Shown: in pieces, positions 24,519-33,613 of the stretch
Layout: each line of letters opens with the position of its first letter
Numbering within the stretch: the stretch's first letter is position 1
NCBI RefSeq assembly: GCF_033344935.1
Contig: NZ_JAWPMM010000001.1
Coordinates: 4,553,501-4,617,500, forward strand
DNA: 64,000 bases
Reading direction: 5' to 3'
From: Reichenbachiella sp.
Lineage (GTDB): Bacteria; Bacteroidota; Bacteroidia; Cytophagales; Cyclobacteriaceae
Program-made: the position numbers and the translations under genes
The notes under the pieces: generated by a model
What the model was told of the DNA's origin: nothing
What the model saw: the letters and a program-made list of their open reading frames with translations, nothing else
Database searches by the model: none

Positions 24519-27233
24519 ATGAGAAAAAAAATATCCAGCTTACTCCTCATTACTTTCTTGTCTATTGCTCATGCTAATGCTCAGCAATTAGAATACAACG
24601 AACAATATCAAAAAGCTGAAGCACTTTTTGAAGCAGGGGATTATAATGAAGCACTTGATCAGTATGAAGTGGTTTTTGAAGGGCTTTCCGGCATGTCGGC
24701 CAACCAATGTCAACTGAGAATTGCTGAAGTCAATACCCGTCTGGGCAATGCAAAAAAAGGTTTAAGTATGTGTAATACGATTGAACCAAAATTATCCAGC
24801 AATACGCTTCTACTTGCGGAAAACTACAGTATCAAGGGCGGAGCCTATCTTCATTTAGGTCAAAATGGAGAGGCCATCAACTATTTGCTCAAAGCACAAA
24901 ATCTGTTTGAAACGGCGGGAGTGGAAGCTTCCAAAGAAAAAGCCAATTGTTACAACGATCTCGGTATTGCCTATTGGAATAATGGCAACACAGACTTGTC
25001 TTTACAATACCTTCAAAATGCACTTAATCTGCGCGAGGCACTTTATGGCCAAAACCATCCTGCAGTCGCTGACACATATAATAACATCGGTCTGGTAAAC
25101 ACGGATGTCAATGGTTTCGCGGCAGTCATATATTTCAACAATGCACTAAAAATCTACCAGACGCTGTATGACGAAAACCACCCTAAAGTAGCATTAACGC
25201 TCAACAACTTAGCTCTACAATATGATGCGCAGGAGGACTATATCAAAGCCTTAGAGTATCTCAATCGAGTAGCTGCGATCTGGGATCATTTGCATCCCGG
25301 TGACCATCCGAGCAAAGCTTTCGTAGCATTCAGCATAAGCAATGTTTATTACCACCAGCAAAATTTTGAAGAGGCCATTAAACATCAGGATCAGGCATTG
25401 AGCATGTACAAAAGGCTGTACGGAGAGAAACATCCCGAGATTGCCAATATCTACAACCTGAAAGGTGACATCTATCAAAAACAAGGAAAGTACAAAATGG
25501 CAATTGAAACCATTCAAAAAGGCATCTATGCCAACCTTTCGGATCAAGAGCTTACGGACATTTATCAAAACCCTAAGCTTGAGAACTATTACAATGCTGA
25601 TATTTTACTTAGTTCTTTACAGCAAAAGGCCGATGCCTTTGAAACCTTTCATTTTGATAAAACAATGAAATTTCGAGATCTCACTGCGGCGCTAAATACG
25701 CTGGAAAAGGCTGATGAGCTAATCAGTCACATCCGCCAGATCAGGTTGAGTGAAAAAGACAAAATAGCGTTGAGTGAGAAAGCATCTGAAATTTATGAAG
25801 CTGGTGTTTCTCTATCCTTTCAAATGAGCAAGGTTGTACTGAAACCAAAGGTATACCTTGAAAAAGCTTTCTATTTTGCCGAGAAAAGCAAGTCAGCCGT
25901 ATTGCTTTCAGCGATTCAAGATACCAATGCCAAAGAGTTCTCGGGTATCCCATCCGACCTCATCTCAAAGGAGAGTGAACTAAAGTCCGACATCGTTTTG
26001 CAAGAGCAAAAATTGGCAACAAATCAGGAGCCTGAAAATGAAGCTGGTCTAAAGCAGGAGTTGCTTTCGCTCAATAATGAGTACAACGAATTTGTGCGCC
26101 AACTCGAATCCGATTACCCAAACTATTACAACTTGAAATTTAATGTGAAACACATTGAGCTTTCGGAATTACAAGTTGCCCTAGGTTCGAATACTGCTTT
26201 GGTCACACATTTTATTACAGACACGAGAATTTTCACTTTTTACGTCACCAGAGACAAATTTGAAGTTTTTAACGAAGCCAAAGCTGAGGACTTTGACAAA
26301 CAAATCCTTGGACTTAGAAACTCCATGAAATATGATGTGAAAAAGTCATTTCTTTCAACAGCACAAAGACTGTATTCCGAACTATTCCCAATGAAAATCA
26401 AAGCTGACATCAATCAACTTTTGATAATACCTGAAGGCGGGCTATCCACGATTCCTTTTGAAGCTTTGGTTACAGATTCCAAATTAGACGGAGATATTGA
26501 TTATGGCCAAATGCCATTTTTGATCAAAAAGTATAATGTCAGCTACGACAACTCCGCTACCCTATTCGCCCAGAGAAAAAAGGAAATAGATGCCTATCAA
26601 GGTGAAACAGAGGATATTTTATTGGTGGCACCTGTCAATTTCAGTAATCAAAAATATCAAGGATTGTCTGGTAGATTGAGTAACCTACCAGGCTCGAAGG
26701 CCGAAATAGACGAAATTAAGTACTTGTTCAAAGCCAACAGCAGGAAAGCTAGCCTATTGGTAGAAGCTGATGCCACTAAGGCCAATATTGCCAATGACGA
26801 TATCAAGCAGTATAAATACATCCACTTTGCCACCCATGGCATGGTGAATGAATCGGAACCTAATTTGTCAAGAATTTTCTTACAAGATGGAAGCCTTTAT
26901 TCAGGAGACATTTACAATATTGACATCAATGCTGACTTGGTTTGCTTGAGTGCTTGTGAAACCGGTTTGGGTAAAATATCGAAAGGTGAAGGGATTATTG
27001 GATTATCCAGAGCTCTACTCTACGCAGGTGCCAAAAATTTGATCGTTTCCTTATGGACAGTCTCAGATGCCTCCACATCACAGCTGATGATTGAATTCTA
27101 CAATAACCATTTATATTCCTCTACATACAATACCTTCAGTGGTGCCTTGCGCATGGCCAAACTGTCACTCATCAATGACGAGAAATACAACAAACCTTAC
27201 TATTGGGCACCGTTTGTATTAATCGGCGAGTAA
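24519..27233 (+). CDS. Exported TPR-CHAT protein (caspase-like protease domain)
   Basis: The protein has 904 residues from ATG 24519, where a clean signal peptide begins (RKKISSLLLITFLSIAHANA). The frame is open to an ATG 21 bp earlier, but that codon lies inside the preceding gene. Residues ~25-330 hold tetratricopeptide repeats of the kinesin-light-chain type (NHPAVADTYNNIGLV, NHPKVALTLNNLALQY, KHPEIANIYNLKGDIY). A helical linker leads to a C-terminal CHAT domain with His773 in FATHG and Cys813 in SACETG. The layout matches the protein at 1665-5003, but the repeats differ in type. It ends 15 bp inside the convergent glpX gene. Periplasmic or secreted proteolysis is likely; the substrate is unknown. 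Confidence 0.88.
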   Translation: MRKKISSLLLITFLSIAHANAQQLEYNEQYQKAEALFEAGDYNEALDQYEVVFEGLSGMSANQCQLRIAEVNTRLGNAKKGLSMCNTIEPKLSSNTLLLAENYSIKGGAYLHLGQNGEAINYLLKAQNLFETAGVEASKEKANCYNDLGIAYWNNGNTDLSLQYLQNALNLREALYGQNHPAVADTYNNIGLVNTDVNGFAAVIYFNNALKIYQTLYDENHPKVALTLNNLALQYDAQEDYIKALEYLNRVAAIWDHLHPGDHPSKAFVAFSISNVYYHQQNFEEAIKHQDQALSMYKRLYGEKHPEIANIYNLKGDIYQKQGKYKMAIETIQKGIYANLSDQELTDIYQNPKLENYYNADILLSSLQQKADAFETFHFDKTMKFRDLTAALNTLEKADELISHIRQIRLSEKDKIALSEKASEIYEAGVSLSFQMSKVVLKPKVYLEKAFYFAEKSKSAVLLSAIQDTNAKEFSGIPSDLISKESELKSDIVLQEQKLATNQEPENEAGLKQELLSLNNEYNEFVRQLESDYPNYYNLKFNVKHIELSELQVALGSNTALVTHFITDTRIFTFYVTRDKFEVFNEAKAEDFDKQILGLRNSMKYDVKKSFLSTAQRLYSELFPMKIKADINQLLIIPEGGLSTIPFEALVTDSKLDGDIDYGQMPFLIKKYNVSYDNSATLFAQRKKEIDAYQGETEDILLVAPVNFSNQKYQGLSGRLSNLPGSKAEIDEIKYLFKANSRKASLLVEADATKANIANDDIKQYKYIHFATHGMVNESEPNLSRIFLQDGSLYSGDIYNIDINADLVCLSACETGLGKISKGEGIIGLSRALLYAGAKNLIVSLWTVSDASTSQLMIEFYNNHLYSSTYNTFSGALRMAKLSLINDEKYNKPYYWAPFVLIGE

Positions 27234-28169
27234 AGGATAAAAGTCATTCTCCACCTGATCAGCATCAGGGCCAATAATCAAATATTCCACTAGGATTTCG
27301 TCGCTTGTGCTGTCCATTGGGCCTTCGAGAAGTTCTCCTGAAGTCACACCAGCAGCTGCAAACACTGCCCAGTCCGATTGAACCAAATCATTCAAATACA
27401 AGACTTTACTTATATCGGTTCCTTCCGATAAAAGACTCTCCCTTTCTTCCTCTTGCTGAGGAGCCAGTTGCCCCTGCATGTCACCTCCTAAGGCCACAAC
27501 GGCAGCTGCGGTGATCACCGCCTCTGGTGCACCACCAATTCCCATCAGAGCATCTACTTCACTATCAGGCATCAGTGCCAATACTGATCCAATGACGTCT
27601 CCTTCAGCATGTAAATCCACTTTTGCCCCACAGGCCTCTATTTCTTTTCTCAACTCCACATGACGAGGTTTATCCAAAACATAGATGACCAAATCTTCTA
27701 CTTTTTTTCCAGTGGCTGCCGCAATTGATTTTAAATTTTCAGTAGCTGATTGGGTAATGTCTATGGCGCCTTTGGCCTCTGAGCCTACCACAATTTTATT
27801 CATGTAATAGGCGCTGCCGGCATCCCAGAATTTTCCTTGATCCGTGGCTGCTACCACGGCTATAGCATTGGGTTTTCCAGCGGCCATAAGAGAGGTCCCT
27901 TCTACTGGGTCCACAGCTATGTCTAATTTTAAGCCCTTCCCATTTCCTAGCTTCTCCCCAACATAGAGCATGGGTGCTTCGTCCTTTTCACCTTCTCCCA
28001 CTCTGACCACAGCATCCATATGAGCTTGTTCGAATGCAGCGCGCATAGCGTCTACTGCTGCCTGATCACCAGCTTCCTTTTCCCCAGTCCCAACAAAGTC
28101 CTTTGCCGCAGCTGCTGCCGTGCATACCACTTTTTTCAGGTCTTCAATCAATTGCTCTTGTTCTGTCAT
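27219..28169 (-). CDS. glpX: Class II fructose-1,6-bisphosphatase (GlpX)
   Basis: This 316-residue enzyme hydrolyses fructose 1,6-bisphosphate in gluconeogenesis. The family signatures are GEGEKDEAPMLYVGE, DIAVDPVEGTSLMAAGKPNAIAV, YVLDKPRH, GDVIGSVLALMPDSEVDALMGIGGAPEA and GGDMQGQL. The metal-binding acidic residues lie in DPVEGT. It is slightly shorter than the E. coli protein but complete. Its 3' end overlaps the convergent CHAT gene by 15 bp. Assignment is secure. Confidence 0.95.
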   Translation of the reverse strand: MTEQEQLIEDLKKVVCTAAAAAKDFVGTGEKEAGDQAAVDAMRAAFEQAHMDAVVRVGEGEKDEAPMLYVGEKLGNGKGLKLDIAVDPVEGTSLMAAGKPNAIAVVAATDQGKFWDAGSAYYMNKIVVGSEAKGAIDITQSATENLKSIAAATGKKVEDLVIYVLDKPRHVELRKEIEACGAKVDLHAEGDVIGSVLALMPDSEVDALMGIGGAPEAVITAAAVVALGGDMQGQLAPQQEEERESLLSEGTDISKVLYLNDLVQSDWAVFAAAGVTSGELLEGPMDSTSDEILVEYLIIGPDADQVENDFYPLLAD

Positions 28170-28309
28170 AGCGCAAAACTAGTTTTATAAATATTCCTAA
28201 TAATAATTCCTTTCTAATTGATTCAAAAAACACCTCCACCTACGAGGTCGGCCCTAGCCTTTTATCTTGATTTTCAGTAAATTATGAGACAAATCAAAAC
28301 TGTAAACTC

Positions 28310-29632
28310 ATGAACCGAAGAAATTTTATTTCCCAATCAGGATTAGCGTTTGGTGCTACGTTAGCCTTACCCACACTTTCCAGCTGTGAGGCAGAGTCCA
28401 AATCTAGTCCTTCAGTCCCTGCGCTCGATGGGTCTTGGGAGTCAGTCCGAAATCAATTTTTACTTTCACACAGAAACGTGCAGATGGCTCAAATGCTCTT
28501 TGCTTCTCACCCTTTACCAGTGAGAAAGGCCATAGAATTTCATCGACAAAAATTTGATGAGAGTCCAGTAGAACATTGGGAAGAAAATTTTCTTACCATA
28601 GAAGATGTACAATGCGAAGCAGCCGCCAAATACATGGGAGCAGAAAAAGAAGAAATTGCATTGACTGACAGCACCACCATGGGGTTAGCGCTGCTATATT
28701 CTGGATTGAAATTGAAAGAAGGGGATGAAATTTTGAGCACTACTCATGACCACTACGTCACGGACAAAGCACTCGATTATGCCGCAGCCAAAAATGGAGC
28801 TACTATCAAAAGAATCGCAGAATATGAGGACCCTGCTAACGCAACGGTTGATGAAATCACCAGTAAAATAGGTGCGGCCATTTCTGAAAAAACAAGAATA
28901 GTGGCCATAACATGGGTGCATTCGTGCGATGGACTTAAGCACCCAGTAAAAGAGATTGCGGAAGTAGTAAAGCAAGCAAATAGCCAAAGAGCAGAAGCCG
29001 ATCGCATCTATCTATGCGTAGATGGGGTACACGGATTTGGAGTAGAGAACATTAACATCAAGGAAATGGGTTGTGATTTCTTTTGTGCCGGCACACACAA
29101 GTGGATTTTTGGACCGCGAGGCACTGGGATCATTTGGGCAAAAAAAGACGCCTGGGATATGATGCTTCCTACGATTCCGGCCTTTTCTGACGATCCCTAC
29201 TTTATTTGGATGGGTGTTAAACCCAAAGGTCCTATTGCCTTCAATCAATTGCAGACACCTGGCGGGTTCCATACTTTCGAGCATCGCTGGTCGCTACATG
29301 AGGCCTTCAAATTTCATATGGCGATCGGCAAGGAAAAAATAGAAAGTCGTACAAGAGAATTAGCCAGAATGGTCAAGGAAGGTATTGCTGAGATGAGCAA
29401 TGTGACTTCGACAACGCCAATGGATGCGAATCTGTCCTCCGGAATCAATGGTTTTCGAGTGAAGGGCATGAGCGCAGAAGAAGTAGTGAAAGCCTTCCAT
29501 CATAAAGGAGTCATCGCCAGTGCTTCTCCCTACGCTGACAGTATCCCCAGGCTAACACCTTGTGTGATTAATACTGAAGAAGAAGTGCAGTTTGCATTGA
29601 AAGCATTGAGGGAAATAAGTCAGTCGGTATAA
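28310..29632 (+). CDS. Exported class V aminotransferase-like PLP enzyme
   Basis: This 440-residue protein belongs to the class V aminotransferase fold (NifS/isopenicillin-N-epimerase-like). The PLP-binding lysine is in AGTHKWIFGPRGTG, and the cofactor Asp is in LCVDGVHGFG. The N-terminus (NRRNFISQSGLAFGATLALPTLSSC) has a twin-arginine-like start and a possible lipobox, so the protein is probably exported folded through Tat and may be lipid-anchored. That location is unusual for the fold but common in Bacteroidota members of this subgroup. The substrate is unknown. It is monocistronic as far as can be seen. Confidence 0.85.
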   Translation: MNRRNFISQSGLAFGATLALPTLSSCEAESKSSPSVPALDGSWESVRNQFLLSHRNVQMAQMLFASHPLPVRKAIEFHRQKFDESPVEHWEENFLTIEDVQCEAAAKYMGAEKEEIALTDSTTMGLALLYSGLKLKEGDEILSTTHDHYVTDKALDYAAAKNGATIKRIAEYEDPANATVDEITSKIGAAISEKTRIVAITWVHSCDGLKHPVKEIAEVVKQANSQRAEADRIYLCVDGVHGFGVENINIKEMGCDFFCAGTHKWIFGPRGTGIIWAKKDAWDMMLPTIPAFSDDPYFIWMGVKPKGPIAFNQLQTPGGFHTFEHRWSLHEAFKFHMAIGKEKIESRTRELARMVKEGIAEMSNVTSTTPMDANLSSGINGFRVKGMSAEEVVKAFHHKGVIASASPYADSIPRLTPCVINTEEEVQFALKALREISQSV

Positions 29633-29657
29633 GTTCAAAGTAGACCTAGAAATAATA

Positions 29658-29800
29658 GAGGCTGTCTCAAAAGTCTTATATTCGTCATCACGAGTGCAAC
29701 GCGACGCGTAGTCCGAAGTGATCTTATTGTTCGAATACGGATCGTATGATAAGATTGCTTCACGATGTTCGCAATGACGGGTAACTTTTGAGACAGCCTC
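29658..29800. mobile_element. MITE-like element with 17-bp perfect terminal inverted repeats
   Basis: The element is 143 bp long and bounded by GAGGCTGTCTCAAAAGT (29658-29674) and its exact reverse complement (29784-29800). Inside, a second imperfect inverted pair is built on CGTCAT..CGA and GAAG..ATCTTA, so the whole element can fold into a cruciform. It has no coding capacity. It looks like the REP/MITE family common between Bacteroidota genes; mobilisation would need a transposase in trans. No clear target duplication was found. Confidence 0.75.
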
Positions 29801-29839
29801 CTTTATTGTTAGCTTCGATCCTATTAAGAAAATAATACC

Positions 29840-30616
29840 ATGAGCAAAACCTTAGTTTCCACAACCCTAAAAAATCACGTTCTCCACATTGTGCTCGATA
29901 GAGCCGAAAAGATGAATGCCTTCACCTACGCCATGCTCCAGCAACTGTCGGAGGCCTACACCCAATTGGAAAACGATCCCAACATACGTTGTGGTCTGCT
30001 GTATGCCAATGGAGACCATTTTACGGCGGGGCTCGACCTGGCGGATGTATCCAAACACATCCAGCAAGGAGCCAAATTATTTGAAGAAGGAAAAATTGAC
30101 CCACTTCAGATTTTTGATAAAAAAAGGACTAAACCAGTAGTCATAGCTGTGCAAGGTACCTGCCTAACCATTGGCATCGAAATGATTTTAGCTAATGACA
30201 TTTGCATCGCTGGTCATGACTCTAAATTCGGTCAGATAGAAGTGAAACGTGGGATTCTCGCCTTTGGAGGGGCTACCATCCGATTCCAGCAAAGATGTGG
30301 CTGGGGCAATGCCATGAAATATTTGTTGACAGGAGATATGTTTGATGCCGAGGAAGCATTGAGAATTGGACTGGTACAAGAGCTAAGTGATAATCCAGTA
30401 AGTAAAGCTATTCAGCTAGCCGAAAGAATCGCCAAACAAGCACCCTTGGCCGTGCAGTCTACCTTAGACAGTGCCAAGACTGCCATTTTGGAGGGTCAAG
30501 ACAAAGCCGAACAAGGGCTCATGCCTGCGCTTCACCATCTCATGCAAACAGAAGATGCGAAAGAGGGTTTAATGTCATTTTTGGAAAGAAGGGAAGCGAA
30601 ATTTACAGGTAAGTAG
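29840..30616 (+). CDS. Enoyl-CoA hydratase/isomerase (crotonase) family protein
   Basis: This 258-residue protein follows the crotonase fold. It contains NDHFTAGLDLADV-like text (GDHFTAGLDL), the second oxyanion-hole region AVQGTCLTIGIEMILANDICIAG, and the downstream FGQIEVKRGILAFGG, in which Glu of QIEV is a likely catalytic residue. The C-terminal helix runs ALHHLMQTEDAKEGLMSFLERR. The specific acyl-CoA reaction cannot be deduced. No fatty-acid genes neighbour it; a MITE-like element lies just upstream. Confidence 0.88.
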   Translation: MSKTLVSTTLKNHVLHIVLDRAEKMNAFTYAMLQQLSEAYTQLENDPNIRCGLLYANGDHFTAGLDLADVSKHIQQGAKLFEEGKIDPLQIFDKKRTKPVVIAVQGTCLTIGIEMILANDICIAGHDSKFGQIEVKRGILAFGGATIRFQQRCGWGNAMKYLLTGDMFDAEEALRIGLVQELSDNPVSKAIQLAERIAKQAPLAVQSTLDSAKTAILEGQDKAEQGLMPALHHLMQTEDAKEGLMSFLERREAKFTGK

Positions 30617-30700
30617 TTGTATAGCAAATCATCGGCCATTTGCTTACATTTATAATTGTGACCACATCCACTATTTTACGTCACAATAGAAATCAAAATA

Positions 30701-31825
30701 ATGAAAGGCATAGACATTACCAGACCCGACAAGCTATTGCTTAAAGGCATCAAGACATTAGGTGCACTGGGACAAAATCTATATTCTGACAAAAAATCAG
30801 AAGCTAAGGCTAAAGCCGAGCTCACGTTTATTGGAAAGAAAAAAATGGAGTCGGTGCAAAGCCAGCTCTATCAGTTCAATTCCAAAGAATTTGCAGTAGA
30901 AACAGAATTGAAAGACTTTTCCTTTTTTCATTCTCCAAAAGGAAAACATGTGTCCTGGCTCAACTTTCACGGGGTGCATGATGTGGAATTACTCAAAAAA
31001 GTAGGAAAGGCTATTAATTTGGACCGCTTGACCATCAGACAAATACTCGATACCACTCAACGTCCGAAGGTGGAAGAATACGATGATCATTTGTTTTTCA
31101 GTGTTAAATCTATAGCAAAAAACAACGAAGAGATTGATGTCGAACAGCTGTCCTTTGTATTAGGCTCAAATTACGCTGTCTCCTTTCAGGAAGAAATTGG
31201 CGACCACTTTGAAGGTATCAGAAACAAACTCAAAGAAGGACTAGGATTCATACGAAAAAGGTCGAGCGACTATCTTCTGTCTCAGCTTCTCGATGCTATT
31301 CTAGATAACTATTTCGAAACGATTGATCAATCGAATGAAGCCATTTCGTTGATAGAAAAAGTGGTAATTGAAGACCCAGACAAGGCGACCTTAATCGTAC
31401 TGGAGAAGCACAAACAAAATGCACAGACGATCAAAAAAGCACTCGCACCATTTAAAGAGGCGTTGACCAACTTAATGAATGGTGACAGCAAATTCATTCA
31501 TACAAACAACCTAAAGTATTATCGTGATTTGGGGAATTCAGCAGCGGCAGCCATAGAAGAAATAGAGGCTACCTTAAGAACACTGGAAGGACTGACCAAC
31601 ATTTGTTTTGCTTCCCAAAGCCAAAAAATGAATGAGACCATGAAAGTGTTGACCACAGTGTCTACCATTTTTATCCCACTCACCTTCATCGCAGGCATTT
31701 ATGGTATGAACTTCGAAAACATGCCTGAACTCCGTCATCCCAATGGATATTTCTATACCTGGGGAGTAATGGGTATTATTTTTATTGTGATGCTGATTTA
31801 TTTCAAAGTGAAAAAATGGATCTGA
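30701..31825 (+). CDS. corA: CorA-family magnesium/cobalt transporter
   Basis: This 374-residue protein has a large cytoplasmic N-terminal domain and two C-terminal membrane helices. The signature YGMNFENMPEL at the end of the first helix contains the GMN selectivity motif. The long stalk helix (ALAPFKEALTNLMNG) precedes it. It forms homopentameric channels for divalent cations. A DUF2062 gene starts 11 bp downstream, so the two are probably cotranscribed. Confidence 0.92.
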   Translation: MKGIDITRPDKLLLKGIKTLGALGQNLYSDKKSEAKAKAELTFIGKKKMESVQSQLYQFNSKEFAVETELKDFSFFHSPKGKHVSWLNFHGVHDVELLKKVGKAINLDRLTIRQILDTTQRPKVEEYDDHLFFSVKSIAKNNEEIDVEQLSFVLGSNYAVSFQEEIGDHFEGIRNKLKEGLGFIRKRSSDYLLSQLLDAILDNYFETIDQSNEAISLIEKVVIEDPDKATLIVLEKHKQNAQTIKKALAPFKEALTNLMNGDSKFIHTNNLKYYRDLGNSAAAAIEEIEATLRTLEGLTNICFASQSQKMNETMKVLTTVSTIFIPLTFIAGIYGMNFENMPELRHPNGYFYTWGVMGIIFIVMLIYFKVKKWI

Positions 31826-31835
31826 TTCCCCTATT

Positions 31836-32279
31836 GTGAAAAACTATAAAAACAGTTTGACATTTAAATTGAAGCGGCACTTCCTGGAAGTATTAAGAAC
31901 CAAGACCTCTGATCATTCGGTGGCCATGGGTTTTGCTATAGGGAGTTTTGTCGCGATTCTGCCTACTCCCGGCATTAGTATCCTTATCGGAATTGCCATT
32001 GTGGCCATCTTTAAAAAGATCAATAAATATGCACTCTTTCTAGCCATGATCGTCTGGAATATCTGGACCCTGGCTCCCATCTATTGGGCTAGTTATGAGA
32101 TTGGTCAGGCCATCTTTGGAGATAGCGAAGTGGTAGTTTGGGAGTTCGAACAACTCGATCAGGTCTTCGAATATACTCGTAGATTTATGGTCGGCAATTT
32201 GTTCTTGTCCATTCCCATTTCCATATTGAGCTATTTTTTAGTTAGGGCTGGAGTCAGGAGGTATAAGAGGAATAGATGA
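31836..32279 (+). CDS. DUF2062 membrane protein; stop codon supplied by an IS3 element
   Basis: This 147-residue protein starts at GTG 31836. The family motif is SDHSVAMGFAIGSFVAILPTPGISILIG, followed by NKYALFLAMIVWNIWTLAPIYW and a final membrane helix. Its TGA stop is formed by the first three bases of the IS3-family element at 32277. Removing the element and one AGA copy restores AGA-GTA-TAA, so the ancestral protein was one Val longer. The insertion is therefore nearly neutral for the protein but separates the gene from its terminator at 33614. The function of DUF2062 is unknown. Confidence 0.85.
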   Translation: MKNYKNSLTFKLKRHFLEVLRTKTSDHSVAMGFAIGSFVAILPTPGISILIGIAIVAIFKKINKYALFLAMIVWNIWTLAPIYWASYEIGQAIFGDSEVVVWEFEQLDQVFEYTRRFMVGNLFLSIPISILSYFLVRAGVRRYKRNR

Positions 32280-32315
32280 CCCGTCCTAAAATAGGTTGAC
32301 GGTTTTTAAAAAGAT

Positions 32316-33242
32316 TTAAGTAAAACCTGTGGATTGATATTCACAGGTTTTTTCATGTATAAAGTTAGGTGTTTTATAGTTGAGACTTAGATGAGGTCTT
32401 TGATTGTTGTAGGTATCTATTGACTCTTTGATCAGTATTTTCAATTCTTGGCCAGTATTGCATTTATGAATGAGGAACTCCCCCTTTAGGATACCATTAA
32501 CTCTTTCTGCTAGTGCATTTTGATAGCAGTCATACCCATCGGTCATAGATGGGGTGATTTGATGATTACTAAGCTCAGACTGATAAAGAGTGGAGCAATA
32601 TTGTAATCCTCTATCGGAATGATGAATAAGCGTTTGGGTTGTTTTTCTGTTTTTGACAGCAACTTTCAGTGCTTTGACCACGTGTTCAGCACTCATGTCA
32701 TCACTGAGGTGATAGCCCATAATCTTTCTACTATATGCATCTGTGACCAAAGAGAGGTAATGGGTTCGCTCCCTACTTTTGATGTAAGTAATATCACTGA
32801 CAAAAACTTCTTCAGGGCGAATAGCTTTCCGATCCTTCAATAGGTTGGGGTATTTTCTCAACCAATGCTTACTGTTGGTAGTTTTTGTATAATTCTTCTT
32901 TGGCTTGATGAGCAGGTGTTCGGCTCTTAAATAGTTGAACAAAGCATCTCTACCCACTTTTATGTTTTGCCGGTCAAATTCACCTTTCAATGAATGGTAC
33001 AGCTTCCGCGTGCCCAGTCGGGGCATTTGCATCCTTACCTTTTGGACAAGGGGTTTGATCCTGGAGAGTTCTTCTGCTCTTTGCTTAGATCTCTGTATTG
33101 ATTGATAAACCGCCTGTCTACTAATCCCAAACAGTCGACAGCTACGTGAGAGACTCACGTGCTTTTCTTCTCGGATGCGCCAGATTGTTTGGGTAATCCC
33201 TTTTTCTGATTGAAGTTCCGTGTTCTTTGTCTGAGATGTCAA
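32316..33242 (-). CDS. IS3-family transposase OrfB (DDE integrase domain)
   Basis: The frame has 308 codons from TTG 33242. The rve-type catalytic core shows the first Asp in FVSDITYIKS, the second in HHSDRGLQYC and the Glu in ALAERVNGILKGEFL. An HTH_21-like segment (KPKKNYTKTTNSKHWLRKYPN) precedes it. The frame overlaps orfA by 101 bp and lies in the +1 phase relative to it. The standard IS3 -1 slip would not join the two, so independent initiation inside the overlap (for example at the GTG before SLSRSCRLFGISRQ) may be used. Confidence 0.88.
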   Translation of the reverse strand: MTSQTKNTELQSEKGITQTIWRIREEKHVSLSRSCRLFGISRQAVYQSIQRSKQRAEELSRIKPLVQKVRMQMPRLGTRKLYHSLKGEFDRQNIKVGRDALFNYLRAEHLLIKPKKNYTKTTNSKHWLRKYPNLLKDRKAIRPEEVFVSDITYIKSRERTHYLSLVTDAYSRKIMGYHLSDDMSAEHVVKALKVAVKNRKTTQTLIHHSDRGLQYCSTLYQSELSNHQITPSMTDGYDCYQNALAERVNGILKGEFLIHKCNTGQELKILIKESIDTYNNQRPHLSLNYKTPNFIHEKTCEYQSTGFT

Positions 33243-33561
33243 TCATCATATTAAGAATCTCATTCTTCAATCGCTCATCAGATAATTCACGTTCTAATCG
33301 CTTGATCTTCTGTGCTGGTGTCTCTTTTGATTTAGGTGAGGCCATAAAGTGTTGCTTCGGGTGACTCCAGTCTAATTTACCATATCTGCGTAACCAAACC
33401 AAAACTGTACTCCTTCCTTGTATACCATAAGTTTTTTGGGCTTGCTTGTAGGTCATTTCGCCTTTTTCCACTTCAGATACAACCGCCAGTTTAAAGCCCA
33501 TGTTGTAGTCGCGCTGGGTGCGCTTTTTCCCTCCTAAAGAACTGCGCTTCTCGTCTTTCAT
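33142..33561 (-). CDS. IS3-family transposase OrfA (helix-turn-helix)
   Basis: This 139-residue protein has an HTH domain (GFKLAVVSEVEKGEMTYKQAQKTYGIQGRSTVLVWLRRYG) that binds the element ends, and a following leucine-rich coiled segment (IKRLERELSDERLKNEILNMMIDI) typical of OrfA. It is the promoter-proximal frame of the element. The start ATG is 41 bp inside the right end. Confidence 0.88.
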   Translation of the reverse strand: MKDEKRSSLGGKKRTQRDYNMGFKLAVVSEVEKGEMTYKQAQKTYGIQGRSTVLVWLRRYGKLDWSHPKQHFMASPKSKETPAQKIKRLERELSDERLKNEILNMMIDISDKEHGTSIRKRDYPNNLAHPRRKARESLT

Positions 33562-33613
33562 AAATAAGTCGTTTTTGTGTCAACTTATTTCAGGACGAGA
33601 CAAGAGTATAATC

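Larger units (their letters stand above)
32277..33602. mobile_element. IS3-family insertion sequence, complete
   Basis: The element is 1326 bp and begins TG and ends CA. The ends match over about 24 bp with a few differences: the left end starts TGACCCGTCCTAAAATAGG and the right end, read inward, starts TGTCTCGTCCTGAAATAAG, both continuing TTGAC. A 3-bp AGA repeat flanks it (32274-32276 and 33603-33605), the usual target duplication size for IS3. It carries orfA and orfB on the minus strand. The intact ends and target duplication suggest a fairly recent insertion. Confidence 0.92.

Noticed and set aside
1665-27233. TPR-CHAT proteins as CRISPR-linked or gasdermin-linked defence
   Set aside because: Both have signal peptides, there is no CRISPR array or effector and no gasdermin-like gene in the window.
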